Source of the DNA: Pseudomonas sp. Choline-02u-1
GTDB lineage: Bacteria > Pseudomonadota > Gammaproteobacteria > Pseudomonadales > Pseudomonadaceae
Assembly (NCBI RefSeq): GCF_002836515.1
Contig: NZ_PJBC01000004.1
Coordinates: 62,001-126,000 of the forward strand
Length of the DNA: 64,000 bases
Direction of reading: 5' to 3'
The notes under the pieces are model-generated. The model saw only the letters and a list, made by a program, of their open reading frames with translations, was not told the origin of the DNA and made no database searches. Shown here one piece after another: positions 19,494-27,143 of this stretch. Made by a program: the position numbers and the translations under genes. Position 1 is the first letter of the stretch, and every line of letters starts with the position of its first letter.

Positions 19494-19985
19494 ATGCCCT
19501 CTGTGTGGCGGTTTTTTATGGTCGGCATGATCTTCCTGTTGAACGCCTGCGCCAGCCAGCCACCACTGCCCGCGGCCAACCCGACACTGCCCCTGCCGCT
19601 GCAACTGCACATCGAGCGCGAGCAGGCCGGGCAACGTCAGGACTGGCTGCTGGTGATCCAGCGCGAAGGCGCCGGCACTCGCTGGTCGATGATGGATCCG
19701 CTGGGCATTCCCCAGGCCCGCCAGCAACTGATCGACGGGCATTGGCAGGCCGATGGTCTGCTGCCGCCCAATCCCGAGGCGCGGGAATTATTCGCCGCAT
19801 TGCTGTTCGCCCTGACGCCGCCCGCCGAGCTGCTGCGTAACTATCCCGACGCTCGGCAACAGGCCGATCAGCGTTCACTGTCGGCACGCTGGGACGTCCG
19901 CTATTCACAACCGTTGAGCTTCGACTTGAATCTGCCTCAAGGCCCGCACTATCGCGTTTCCCAGCTAGGTGAATCGACGCCATGA
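19494..19985 (+). CDS. DUF3261-type outer-membrane lipoprotein of APE cluster
   Basis: A predicted lipoprotein of about 163 residues. A short basic start (MPSVWR) and a hydrophobic core lead to the lipobox LLNAC, followed by a proline-rich linker and a small beta-rich domain. It resembles DUF3261 proteins that accompany LolA-like and MMPL genes in aryl polyene clusters, perhaps acting like LolB to receive the product at the outer membrane (inference). The frame is open back to an ATG at 19371 coupled to the previous stop, but those 41 codons are mostly REP sequence. I chose the ATG at 19494; GTG 19503 and ATG 19518 are alternatives, none with a clear ribosome site. Confidence 0.75.
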   Translation: MPSVWRFFMVGMIFLLNACASQPPLPAANPTLPLPLQLHIEREQAGQRQDWLLVIQREGAGTRWSMMDPLGIPQARQQLIDGHWQADGLLPPNPEARELFAALLFALTPPAELLRNYPDARQQADQRSLSARWDVRYSQPLSFDLNLPQGPHYRVSQLGESTP

Positions 19986-21178
19986 CCGCTTACCTGAATG
20001 CCCTCGGCGTGATCTGCGCCCTGGGCCGCAACAAGTCTGAAGTCGCGCGCAATCTGTTCGCCGGCGACTGTTCGGGGATGCGCCGCGAGTCCGGCTGGGT
20101 CGCCGAGCGTGAGCTGCCTGTCGCCGGCGTGCACGGTGAATTGGCGCCGATCCCCGCCGAACTGCTCGAACACAGCAGTCGCAACAATCAGCTGTTGCTG
20201 GAAGCCGCCCTGCAAGTCCGCGATGACATCGACCGCGCGATCCAGACCTATGGCCGTGAGCGCATTGGCGTGGTACTCGGCACCAGCACCTCGGGCATCG
20301 ACGAGGCCAGTCGTGGCCTGGCGCATTACATCCGCGAGCAGCAATTTCCCCGCGAGTACGACTATCGCCAGCAGGAGCTCGGCGCGCCGGCAAATTTCCT
20401 CGCCGAATGGCTGCAATTGAGCGGCCCGGCGTACGTGATTTCCACCGCCTGCACCTCCAGCGCCCGCGCGCTGATGAGCGCCCGGCGTCTGCTCGATCTG
20501 GGCCTGTGCGACGCGGTGCTGTGCGGCGGCGTCGACAGTCTGTGCAAGCTCACGCTGAACGGTTTTTGTTCGCTGGAAGCCGTTTCAGATGAACGCTGCA
20601 ATCCGTTTTCCGCCAACCGCAACGGCATCAATATCGGCGAGGCAGCGGTGCTGTTCGTGATGAGCAAACAGCGCGGCGAAGGCCCGGGAATCGCCCTGCT
20701 GGGGACGGGCGCCAGCTCGGATGCGCACCATATTTCCGCGCCGGAGCCGAGCGGCCGCGGCGCCCTGCAAGCGATGCAGAAAGCGCTTGGCCGCGCTGGT
20801 CTGCAAGCCGCGCAAATCGACTACCTGAACCTGCACGGCACCGCCACTGCGCACAACGACGCCATGGAAAGTCTGGCTGTCGCTGCGCTGTTTCCCGAAG
20901 GCGTCGCCTGCTCGTCAACCAAGCCGCTGACCGGCCACACCCTCGGCGCGGCCGGCGCGCTGGAAGCGGCGTTCTGCTGGCTGAGCCTGAGCGCCGACAA
21001 CCCTGATCAGGCGTTGCCGCCGCACATCTGGGACGGCCACGCCGATCCCGCGCTGCCGCCGCTCAAGTGGGTGACCGCGAGCGAACGCCTGACGTCCATT
21101 GCACCGCGCTACCTGATGAGCAACTCGTTTGCCTTCGGCGGCAACAACGTCAGCCTGATAATCGGAGACGCCCCATGA
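19982..21178 (+). CDS. Beta-ketoacyl-ACP synthase (APE cluster, first full KS)
   Basis: A 398-residue thiolase-fold condensing enzyme. Catalytic Cys157 is in STACTSSA, with the two active-site His in NLHGTATAHND and KPLTGHTLGAAG, so the Cys-His-His triad is complete. It would elongate the polyene by decarboxylative condensation with malonyl-ACP. It differs from the second KS at 22360, suggesting separate roles or a heterodimer. The ATG at 19982 overlaps the lipoprotein stop by 4 nt. Confidence 0.92.
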   Translation: MTAYLNALGVICALGRNKSEVARNLFAGDCSGMRRESGWVAERELPVAGVHGELAPIPAELLEHSSRNNQLLLEAALQVRDDIDRAIQTYGRERIGVVLGTSTSGIDEASRGLAHYIREQQFPREYDYRQQELGAPANFLAEWLQLSGPAYVISTACTSSARALMSARRLLDLGLCDAVLCGGVDSLCKLTLNGFCSLEAVSDERCNPFSANRNGINIGEAAVLFVMSKQRGEGPGIALLGTGASSDAHHISAPEPSGRGALQAMQKALGRAGLQAAQIDYLNLHGTATAHNDAMESLAVAALFPEGVACSSTKPLTGHTLGAAGALEAAFCWLSLSADNPDQALPPHIWDGHADPALPPLKWVTASERLTSIAPRYLMSNSFAFGGNNVSLIIGDAP

Positions 21179-21639
21179 GCCACTGGCCGCTCGCCGAACT
21201 GCTGCCGCACGCCGGCGACATGATTCTGATCGACGCCATCGAGCGCTTCGATGACGAGCAGATTTTCACTCGCCTGACGGTCAAGCCCGACGGCCTGTTC
21301 AACCTGCCCGACGGCAGCCTGCCGGCGTGGGTCGGTGTCGAGCTGATGGCGCAGAGCGTCGCCGCTTTCGCCGGATGCCACGCACGGCGAAAAGGCAATC
21401 CGCCGGAGCTGGGTTTTCTGCTCGGTACGCGCAAATTCGAGTGCAACGTCGAAGCCTTTCCGGTTGCCAGCGAGTTGACCGTCCACGGCATTCGTTCGCT
21501 GGAAGATGACAACGGCATGGGCGTATTCGAATGTCACATCCACGGCGACGGCATTCATGCCAGCGCTCGGCTCAACGTGTACCGTCCGCCGCAAGCCAAC
21601 CAATATCTGCAACAGACAAAGGAGTCGCACGATGACTGA
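21175..21639 (+). CDS. 3-hydroxyacyl-ACP dehydratase, hotdog (APE cluster)
   Basis: A 154-residue hotdog protein. LLPHAGDMILID carries the candidate catalytic His near the N-terminus, and WVGVELMAQSVAAFAG matches the central helix of FabZ-like enzymes with the acidic partner (E in VELMAQ). It would remove water from 3-hydroxyacyl-ACP to form each double bond. The cluster encodes a second dehydratase domain fused to the ligase at 8049. The start at 21175 overlaps the KS stop; a longer in-frame start at 21067 lies within that gene. Confidence 0.88.
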   Translation: MSHWPLAELLPHAGDMILIDAIERFDDEQIFTRLTVKPDGLFNLPDGSLPAWVGVELMAQSVAAFAGCHARRKGNPPELGFLLGTRKFECNVEAFPVASELTVHGIRSLEDDNGMGVFECHIHGDGIHASARLNVYRPPQANQYLQQTKESHDD

Positions 21640-22360
21640 ATCCGTACTGGTCACCGGCTCCAGCCGGGGCATCGGCCGCGCCATTGCCTTGCGTCTGGCG
21701 CAGGCCGGGCATGACATCGTCCTGCATTGCCGAAGCGGCATGACTGAAGCCCAAGCGGTGCAGGCCGAAATCGAAGCATTGGGCCGCCGCGCACGCATCC
21801 TGCAATTCGACGTCGCCGACCGTGAAACCTGCAAAAACATTCTCGAAGCCGACGTCGAAAACCACGGCGCCTATTACGGCGTGGTGCTCAACGCCGGCCT
21901 GACCCGCGACGGTGCGTTTCCGGCGCTGAGCGATGACGACTGGGACGTGGTCCTGCGCACCAACCTCGACGGTTTCTACAACGTTCTGCACCCGGTGATG
22001 ATGCCGATGATTCGTCGTCGCGCCGCCGGACGCATCGTCTGCATCACCTCGGTGTCGGGTCTGATCGGCAACCGTGGCCAGGTCAATTACAGCGCCTCGA
22101 AGGCCGGCGTGATCGGCGCGGCAAAGGCGTTGGCGATCGAGCTGGGCAAGCGCAAAATCACCGTTAACTGCGTCGCCCCTGGCCTGATCGACACGGCCAT
22201 GCTCGACGAAAACGTGCCGGTGGAGGAACTGATGAAAATGATCCCCGCGCAGCGCATGGGCACCCCTGAAGAAGTCGCCGCTGCGGTGAATTTCCTGATG
22301 TCGGCGGAAGCCTCGTACATCACTCGTCAGGTTCTGGCAGTCAACGGAGGCCTGTGCTGA
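21632..22360 (+). CDS. 3-oxoacyl-ACP reductase, FabG-like SDR (APE cluster)
   Basis: A 242-residue short-chain dehydrogenase. The nucleotide-binding TGSSRGIG is at residues 8-15, the LNAG motif lies near residue 90, and the catalytic Ser-Tyr-Lys set is in ITSVSG and YSASK. The Arg after the glycine motif fits NADPH. It reduces the beta-keto group after each condensation. The start at 21632 has an aaaggag site 7 nt upstream and overlaps the dehydratase gene by 8 nt. Confidence 0.93.
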   Translation: MTESVLVTGSSRGIGRAIALRLAQAGHDIVLHCRSGMTEAQAVQAEIEALGRRARILQFDVADRETCKNILEADVENHGAYYGVVLNAGLTRDGAFPALSDDDWDVVLRTNLDGFYNVLHPVMMPMIRRRAAGRIVCITSVSGLIGNRGQVNYSASKAGVIGAAKALAIELGKRKITVNCVAPGLIDTAMLDENVPVEELMKMIPAQRMGTPEEVAAAVNFLMSAEASYITRQVLAVNGGLC

Positions 22361-23586
22361 TGAAGCGCGTCGTCGTCACCGGCATGGCCGGCATTACCTC
22401 GCTGGGCAGCGACTGGCAGACCATTGCCGGCAACTTCGCGGCCAACCGCAGCGGCATTCGCCGCATGGACGAGTGGGATCGCTTCACGGAACTCAACACG
22501 CGTCTGGCCGGGCCCATCGATGACTTTGTCGTGCCGTCGCACTGGACCCGCAAGCAGTTGCGCAGCATGGGCCGGGTCTCACGACTGGCGGTCGGCGCAG
22601 CAGAAAAGGCTCTGGCCGACGCCGGCCTGCTCGGTGACGAATCGATCAAGGACGGGCGCATGGGCGTCGCTTGTGGTTCGTCCACTGGCAGCACTGACGA
22701 AATCAAAGCGTTCGGCAACATGCTGCTCAACTCGGTGGCCGAAGGGCTGAACGCCAACTCCTACGTGCGGATGATGCCGCACACCACCGCCGCCAATATC
22801 AGCATTTTCTTCGGCCTCACCGGGCGTCTGATTCCCACCTCCAGCGCCTGCACCAGCGGCAGCCAGGGCATCGGCTACGCCTACGAGGCGATCAAGTTCG
22901 GCCGCTTGCCATTGATGCTCGCTGGCGGCGCCGAAGAGCTGTGCCCGACCGAAGCCATGGTCTTCGACGCGCTCTACGCCACCAGTCTGAAAAACGATGC
23001 GCCACAGAGCAGCCCTCGCCCGTATGACAAGGGCCGCGACGGTCTGGTGATCGGTGAAGGCGGCGGCATGCTGGTACTCGAAGAGCTGGAGCATGCCCTC
23101 GCTCGTGGCGCGCACATTCACGCGGAAATCGTCGGTTTCGGCAGCAACGCCGATGGCCAGCACACCACCCGCCCGGAGCAGATCACGATGCGCCGCGCCA
23201 TGGAGCTGGCCCTGGAAGATGCCGGCCTCAGCCCGGACGCCATCGGCTATGTGAACGGCCATGGCACGGCGACCGAGCAGGGCGACATCGCCGAAACGCT
23301 GGCCACCAGCAGCCTGTTCGGCGAACACATGCCGATCAGCTCGCAGAAGAGTTTCCTCGGCCACACCCTCGGCGCCTGCGGTGCGCTGGAGTCGTGGTTC
23401 AGCATCGAGATGATGAATCGCGATCAGTACGTGCACACCTTCAACCTCGACGAGGTCGACCCGCACTGCGGCAAGCTCGATTACCTGCGCGGCGAATTCC
23501 GCCAGATGCACCACGACTACGTGATGAACAACAATTTCGCTTTCGGCGGCGTCAACACTTCGTTGATCTTCCGCCGCTGGGCATAA
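22360..23586 (+). CDS. Beta-ketoacyl-ACP synthase (APE cluster, second full KS)
   Basis: A 408-residue FabF/FabB-like condensing enzyme with Cys164 in SSACTSGS and the His pair in VNGHGTATEQGD and SFLGHTLGACG, so it should be active. Together with the KS at 19982 it completes the polyene elongation set. The ATG at 22360 is chosen because gagg lies 9 nt upstream; a GTG at 22354 would be too close. It overlaps the reductase stop by one base. It is the last gene of the overlapping train; a 29-bp gap follows. Confidence 0.92.
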   Translation: MKRVVVTGMAGITSLGSDWQTIAGNFAANRSGIRRMDEWDRFTELNTRLAGPIDDFVVPSHWTRKQLRSMGRVSRLAVGAAEKALADAGLLGDESIKDGRMGVACGSSTGSTDEIKAFGNMLLNSVAEGLNANSYVRMMPHTTAANISIFFGLTGRLIPTSSACTSGSQGIGYAYEAIKFGRLPLMLAGGAEELCPTEAMVFDALYATSLKNDAPQSSPRPYDKGRDGLVIGEGGGMLVLEELEHALARGAHIHAEIVGFGSNADGQHTTRPEQITMRRAMELALEDAGLSPDAIGYVNGHGTATEQGDIAETLATSSLFGEHMPISSQKSFLGHTLGACGALESWFSIEMMNRDQYVHTFNLDEVDPHCGKLDYLRGEFRQMHHDYVMNNNFAFGGVNTSLIFRRWA

Positions 23587-23615
23587 CCGAATCAATCCAG
23601 GTCAAGGAGACCTTC

Positions 23616-24059
23616 ATGCACTTCAAAAAACTCGCTGCCGTCACCCTGCTGCTCTGCGCTTTGCCAGCGGTCAGCCAGGCCCGCGACACGGCGGTCTACC
23701 TGCCATTCGACAAAGCGGTCGCCGAAGCGACCCGCTCCGGCAAGATCGATGGCAGCGTGAAGTTCTATCTGGCCGGCAACACCCCAGCCGGTAAAGTCAC
23801 CGTCGTCAGCCCCGACGCCGTGACCAACAAGAAAACCAACGCCTTCAACAAGTCCGACGAAGTCGCCTGCGAGTGGGTAGCCCAATCGGCAATCATCAGC
23901 CTGCACCAGGCCGCAAAAAACGCCGGCGCCAACGCCGTGACCAACATCGTCAGCTTCTACAAGCGCAACGAGCGCAAGGACGCGCAAACCTACGAATGCC
24001 ACGCCGGCGCGATCATGGCGGGCGTTGCGCTGAAGGGTGATTTGGCGAAGGTTCAGTAA
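23616..24059 (+). CDS. Small secreted protein, YbjQ-like (often called excinuclease ATPase subunit), copy 1
   Basis: A 147-residue protein with a signal peptide (cleavage after VSQA, near residue 20). The mature part begins with RDTAVYLPFDKAV and ends with a GANAVTNIVSFYKR block that recalls the YbjQ-like fold, and two Cys lie in VACEWV and TYECHAG. The name excinuclease ATPase subunit is common in databases but unsupported by sequence. It has its own ribosome site (aaggag) and is followed by a strong terminator. It shares a family with the next gene, so the pair is a tandem duplication. Function unknown; association with the APE operon is by position. Confidence 0.75.
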   Translation: MHFKKLAAVTLLLCALPAVSQARDTAVYLPFDKAVAEATRSGKIDGSVKFYLAGNTPAGKVTVVSPDAVTNKKTNAFNKSDEVACEWVAQSAIISLHQAAKNAGANAVTNIVSFYKRNERKDAQTYECHAGAIMAGVALKGDLAKVQ

Positions 24060-24072
24060 ACGCCAGAAACGA

Positions 24073-24103
24073 CAAAGGGCGCCGTTTGGCGCCCTTTTTA
24101 TTT
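24073..24103 (+). terminator. Rho-independent terminator at end of APE operon
   Basis: AAAGGGCGCC and GGCGCCCTTTTT form a 10-bp stem around a four-base loop (GTTT), followed by a T-rich run. It directly follows the first YbjQ-like gene and marks the likely end of the APE transcript. Confidence 0.9.
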
Positions 24104-24195
24104 GCGGTGATTCAGCAGCATCTACACTCGCTGATGCAGGTCGCAGCACCATCACCTGCCCTCGTGTTTCTCTTTCACCGTCAAAGGAGATGACC

Positions 24196-24633
24196 ATGCA
24201 AGTGAAAGTCCTGTTGGCCGCTGCGCTTATCCTCCTGCTGCCCAGTGCCAGCCATGCCACCAACCTTATGTACATGCCTTTCGAAACCGTGCTGTCGGAC
24301 GCCATTCGCGCCGGTCGGCTGGATGGCAGTGTGAAGTTCTACCTGATCGGCAACGGGCCGCAGAGCACTCAGCAGTTGTTGCGCCGAGGGGTGGTCAGTG
24401 ATTTGAAAACCAACGGTTTCAACAAGAGCGATCAGGCTTCGTGCGAATGGGTGTTGCAGTCGAATCTGATCAAATTGCAGGCTGATGCCAAGCGGGTCGG
24501 GGCGAATGCGGTGGTCAATATCGTCAGCTACTACGACCAGCGTGTACGCAAGGATTTGAATACGTACGAGTGCCGGGCAGGAGTTTTTGTTACCCGGGTC
24601 GCTTTGAAGGGGGATTTGGTGCGATTGCCTTGA
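24196..24633 (+). CDS. Small secreted protein, YbjQ-like, copy 2
   Basis: A 145-residue paralogue of the preceding gene: signal peptide ending SHA (near residue 22), the shared blocks YMPFETVLSDAIRAG, DGSVKFYL, NGFNKSDQASCEWV and GANAVVNIVSYYDQR, and the same two Cys. Identity is moderate by eye, so the duplication is not recent. It lies after a terminator, so it needs its own promoter. The aaaggag site sits 6 nt before the ATG at 24196; the ATG at 24190 overlaps that site. Function unknown. Confidence 0.72.
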   Translation: MQVKVLLAAALILLLPSASHATNLMYMPFETVLSDAIRAGRLDGSVKFYLIGNGPQSTQQLLRRGVVSDLKTNGFNKSDQASCEWVLQSNLIKLQADAKRVGANAVVNIVSYYDQRVRKDLNTYECRAGVFVTRVALKGDLVRLP

Positions 24634-24645
24634 AGGGCGAAGTCC

Positions 24646-24712
24646 AAAGATCGCAGCCTTCGCCAGCTCCTACATGGATTGGTGTAGGAGCTGGCGAAGG
24701 CTGCGATCTTTT
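24646..24712. repeat. REP pair (family B)
   Basis: Inverted copies of a GATCGCAGCCTTCGCCAGCTC unit separated by about 20 nt, forming a long hairpin. It sits between the convergent YbjQ-like and LysR genes. The same family occurs at 27017, 50751, 55591 and 58039. Confidence 0.88.
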
Positions 24713-24716
24713 GATT

Positions 24717-25619
24717 TCAGGTTTTCTGCGGCTCAACCTTGCGCGTAAGCAGTTCGACAAACGCCTTGGCCATCGGCGATTTCTGGTCTTTGCGCTGCAC
24801 CAGCCATACCGCTGATATTGCTTCAGGATCGAGCAGCGGGCGATAGACCACGCCGTCGATGCGCATACGTTGATAGGACGCCGGCAGCACTGACACCCCG
24901 AGGCCCGCTGCGACCAGACCGATGATGGTCATTGCCTCGCCGGCCTCTTGGGCAAAATGCGGACTGAAGCCGGCGTCACGGGCCAGGCTCAACAGTTGTG
25001 CATAGAGCCCGCTGCCATAGCTGCGTGGGAAAAATACGAAAGGTTCCAGCGCCAGCGCCGAGAGCAAAAGACCTTCGTCGCTGCCCTGAGCCAACGGATG
25101 CTTGGAACTGAGCACCGCCACCAACGGCTCGCGCATCAACTCCACAACACTCAGCGAATCCGGCAATCCGAGCGGGCGCATGATGCCGACTTCGATCGAC
25201 TCGTCCACCAAGGCATCGGCGACCATGGTGCTGCTCATTTCGCGCAGATTCAGATGCACCGCCGGAAAGCGCTGACGAAAGGAAAAAATCGCCTGGGGAA
25301 TCGTCGAGTTGAACGGTGCCGACGAAGTGAAACCAATCTTCAACTCACCCAGCTCGCCAAGTTGCGCGCGGCGAGCAACGTCCGCCGCCTTGTCGACTTG
25401 CGCCAGCACCAGGCGCGCCTCCTGCAAAAACAACCGGCCCGCCTCGCTCAGCTCGACCCGACGATTGGTTCGCTCGAACAACCGCGCACCGAGCTGCTGT
25501 TCCAGCGCCTGAATCTGCTGGCTCAGTGGAGGCTGCGAAATGCCCAGCGCCTGAGCGGCGCGGCCGAAATGCAGTTCTTCGGCGACGGCAATGAAGTAAC
25601 GCAGATGACGCAATTCCAT
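24717..25619 (-). CDS. LysR-family transcriptional regulator
   Basis: A 300-residue LTTR. The N-terminal winged helix-turn-helix (ELRHLRYFIAVAEELHFGRAA, positions about 2-22, and SQPPLSQQIQALE) leads through a linker helix to a substrate-binding domain (KIGFTSSAP near residue 94). It is divergent from an MFS transporter across a 118-bp region, the usual arrangement in which the regulator controls the neighbour. The effector cannot be inferred. The closest class by eye is the BenM/CatM-like group with the ELRHLRYFIAVAEE start. Confidence 0.93.
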   Translation of the reverse strand: MELRHLRYFIAVAEELHFGRAAQALGISQPPLSQQIQALEQQLGARLFERTNRRVELSEAGRLFLQEARLVLAQVDKAADVARRAQLGELGELKIGFTSSAPFNSTIPQAIFSFRQRFPAVHLNLREMSSTMVADALVDESIEVGIMRPLGLPDSLSVVELMREPLVAVLSSKHPLAQGSDEGLLLSALALEPFVFFPRSYGSGLYAQLLSLARDAGFSPHFAQEAGEAMTIIGLVAAGLGVSVLPASYQRMRIDGVVYRPLLDPEAISAVWLVQRKDQKSPMAKAFVELLTRKVEPQKT

Positions 25620-25737
25620 GGGATTCCCATTAGGTCGCTGAGGCTATCAAACAGGTCGAACAATATATTGGATAGAAACATTAGCCAGCTATATGATTTT
25701 TTCATTGCCTGCCCGGCTGTGCTTTCCGAGGTCTGAA
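25620..25737. promoter_or_regulatory. Divergent LysR/MFS control region
   Basis: It contains the perfect palindrome CAATATATTG (25661-25670), a wider CTATC...GATAG inverted pair (25644-25648 and 25671-25675), and the AT-rich TATATGAT near 25690 that could be the -10 of the transporter gene. These are plausible LysR binding and promoter elements; none is proven. Confidence 0.4.
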
Positions 25738-27012
25738 GTGAAAACTGCTGTCGCGCCCCTTGCCCACGAAGTCCCGCCCTCTGCCGGCGACGATACCCTC
25801 GCCGAACTGCAGGAAATCTACATCGAAAAAGGCACCCCGGCGTTCATGCGTACGGTGCTGGCGTTGTTCTGCGGTGGCTTCGCGACGTTCGCCCTGCTTT
25901 ATTGCGTGCAACCGATGATGCCGCTGCTGTCGCACGAATACGGAATCAACGCGGCGCAGAGCAGCCTGATCCTCTCGGTGGCGACCGGGATGCTCGCCTT
26001 CGGTCTGCTGATCACCGGGCCGATTTCCGACCGCATCGGCCGTAAACCAGTGATGGTCGCGGCGCTGTTCGCTGCCGCGCTGTGCACCATCGCCAGCTCG
26101 ATGATGCCGAGCTGGCACGGCGTGCTGATCATGCGCGCCCTGATCGGCCTGTCGTTGAGCGGTCTGGCCGCGGTGGCGATGACCTATCTGAGTGAAGAAA
26201 TTCATCCACAACACATCGGTCTGGCGATGGGCTTGTACATCGGCGGCAACGCGATCGGCGGGATGAGCGGACGTTTGATCACCGGCGTGCTGATCGACTT
26301 TGTCAGCTGGCACACGGCGATGCTGGTGATTGGCGGTTTGGCGCTGATCGCTGCGGCGGTGTTCTGGAAGATCCTCCCGGAGTCGCGCAACTTCCGCTCC
26401 CGCTCACTGCACCCGCGTAGCCTGCTCGACGGTTTCACCATGCATTTTCGCGACGCCGGCCTGCCGCTGCTGTTTCTTGAAGCATTTGTGTTGATGGGCG
26501 CGTTCGTCACGCTGTTCAACTACATCGGCTATCGCTTGCTGGCGGCGCCGTACCACCTCGATCAGGTGTACGTCGGGTTGCTCTCGGTGGTGTACCTGTC
26601 GGGAATCTACAGCTCGGCGAAGATCGGTTCACTGGCGGACAAACTGGGGCGGCGCAAAGTGTTGTGGGCGACCATTGCACTGATGTTCGCCGGACTGGCC
26701 CTGACCATGTTCACCTCGTTGCTGCTGGTGATCGTCGGCATGCTGGTGTTCACCTTCGGCTTTTTTGCCGCGCACTCGGTGGCGAGCAGTTGGATCGGCC
26801 GACGTGCGTTGAAGGCAAAGGGACAGGCGTCGTCGCTGTATCTGTTCAGTTATTACGCCGGGTCGAGCATTGCTGGTACGGCGGGCGGGGTGTTCTGGCA
26901 TCTGGGCGGATGGAACGGGATCGGCCTGTTTATCGGAGCGCTGCTGCTCGTTGCCCTGCTGGTGGCGTTGAAGCTGGCGAAGTTGCCGCCTCTTGGCGGT
27001 GTCAAAGCTTAA
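25738..27012 (+). CDS. MFS transporter (DHA1-type drug/metabolite exporter family)
   Basis: A 424-residue, 12-helix major facilitator. After a hydrophilic N-terminus of about 38 residues it has the MFS signature between TM2 and TM3 (GPISDRIGRKPVM), with a matching repeat (GSLADKLGRRKVLWA) in the second half. Substrate unknown; YnfM-like and arabinose-efflux-like permeases look similar. The GTG at 25738 is chosen for its gagg site 8 nt upstream; an ATG at 25693 falls within the likely -10 region. Probably controlled by the divergent LysR protein. Confidence 0.88.
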   Translation: MKTAVAPLAHEVPPSAGDDTLAELQEIYIEKGTPAFMRTVLALFCGGFATFALLYCVQPMMPLLSHEYGINAAQSSLILSVATGMLAFGLLITGPISDRIGRKPVMVAALFAAALCTIASSMMPSWHGVLIMRALIGLSLSGLAAVAMTYLSEEIHPQHIGLAMGLYIGGNAIGGMSGRLITGVLIDFVSWHTAMLVIGGLALIAAAVFWKILPESRNFRSRSLHPRSLLDGFTMHFRDAGLPLLFLEAFVLMGAFVTLFNYIGYRLLAAPYHLDQVYVGLLSVVYLSGIYSSAKIGSLADKLGRRKVLWATIALMFAGLALTMFTSLLLVIVGMLVFTFGFFAAHSVASSWIGRRALKAKGQASSLYLFSYYAGSSIAGTAGGVFWHLGGWNGIGLFIGALLLVALLVALKLAKLPPLGGVKA

Positions 27013-27016
27013 AAGC

Positions 27017-27095
27017 AAAAGATCGCAGCCTTCGGCAGCTCCTACAGGGAAACGCAAATCCCGATGTAGGAGCTGCCGGAGGCTGCGATCTTTCG
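27017..27095. repeat. REP pair (family B)
   Basis: Inverted AGATCGCAGCCTTCGGCAGC units around a roughly 20-nt centre, immediately after the MFS gene and before a bidirectional terminator. Confidence 0.88.
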
Positions 27096-27099
27096 ATCT

Positions 27100-27134
27100 A
27101 AAAAAAGCCCGGCATTGGCCGGGCGTTTTTTATT
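27100..27134. terminator. Bidirectional rho-independent terminator
   Basis: AAAAAAGCCCGGC and GCCGGGCGTTTTTTATT form a GC-rich stem with A-run before and T-run after, so it can end both the MFS transcript (plus) and the hemE transcript (minus). Confidence 0.9.
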
Positions 27135-27143
27135 GTGCGCCGA

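Noticed and set aside
23616..24059. DNA-repair function suggested by the common name excinuclease ATPase subunit
   Set aside because: The protein has a signal peptide, is only 147 residues long and carries no Walker motifs.
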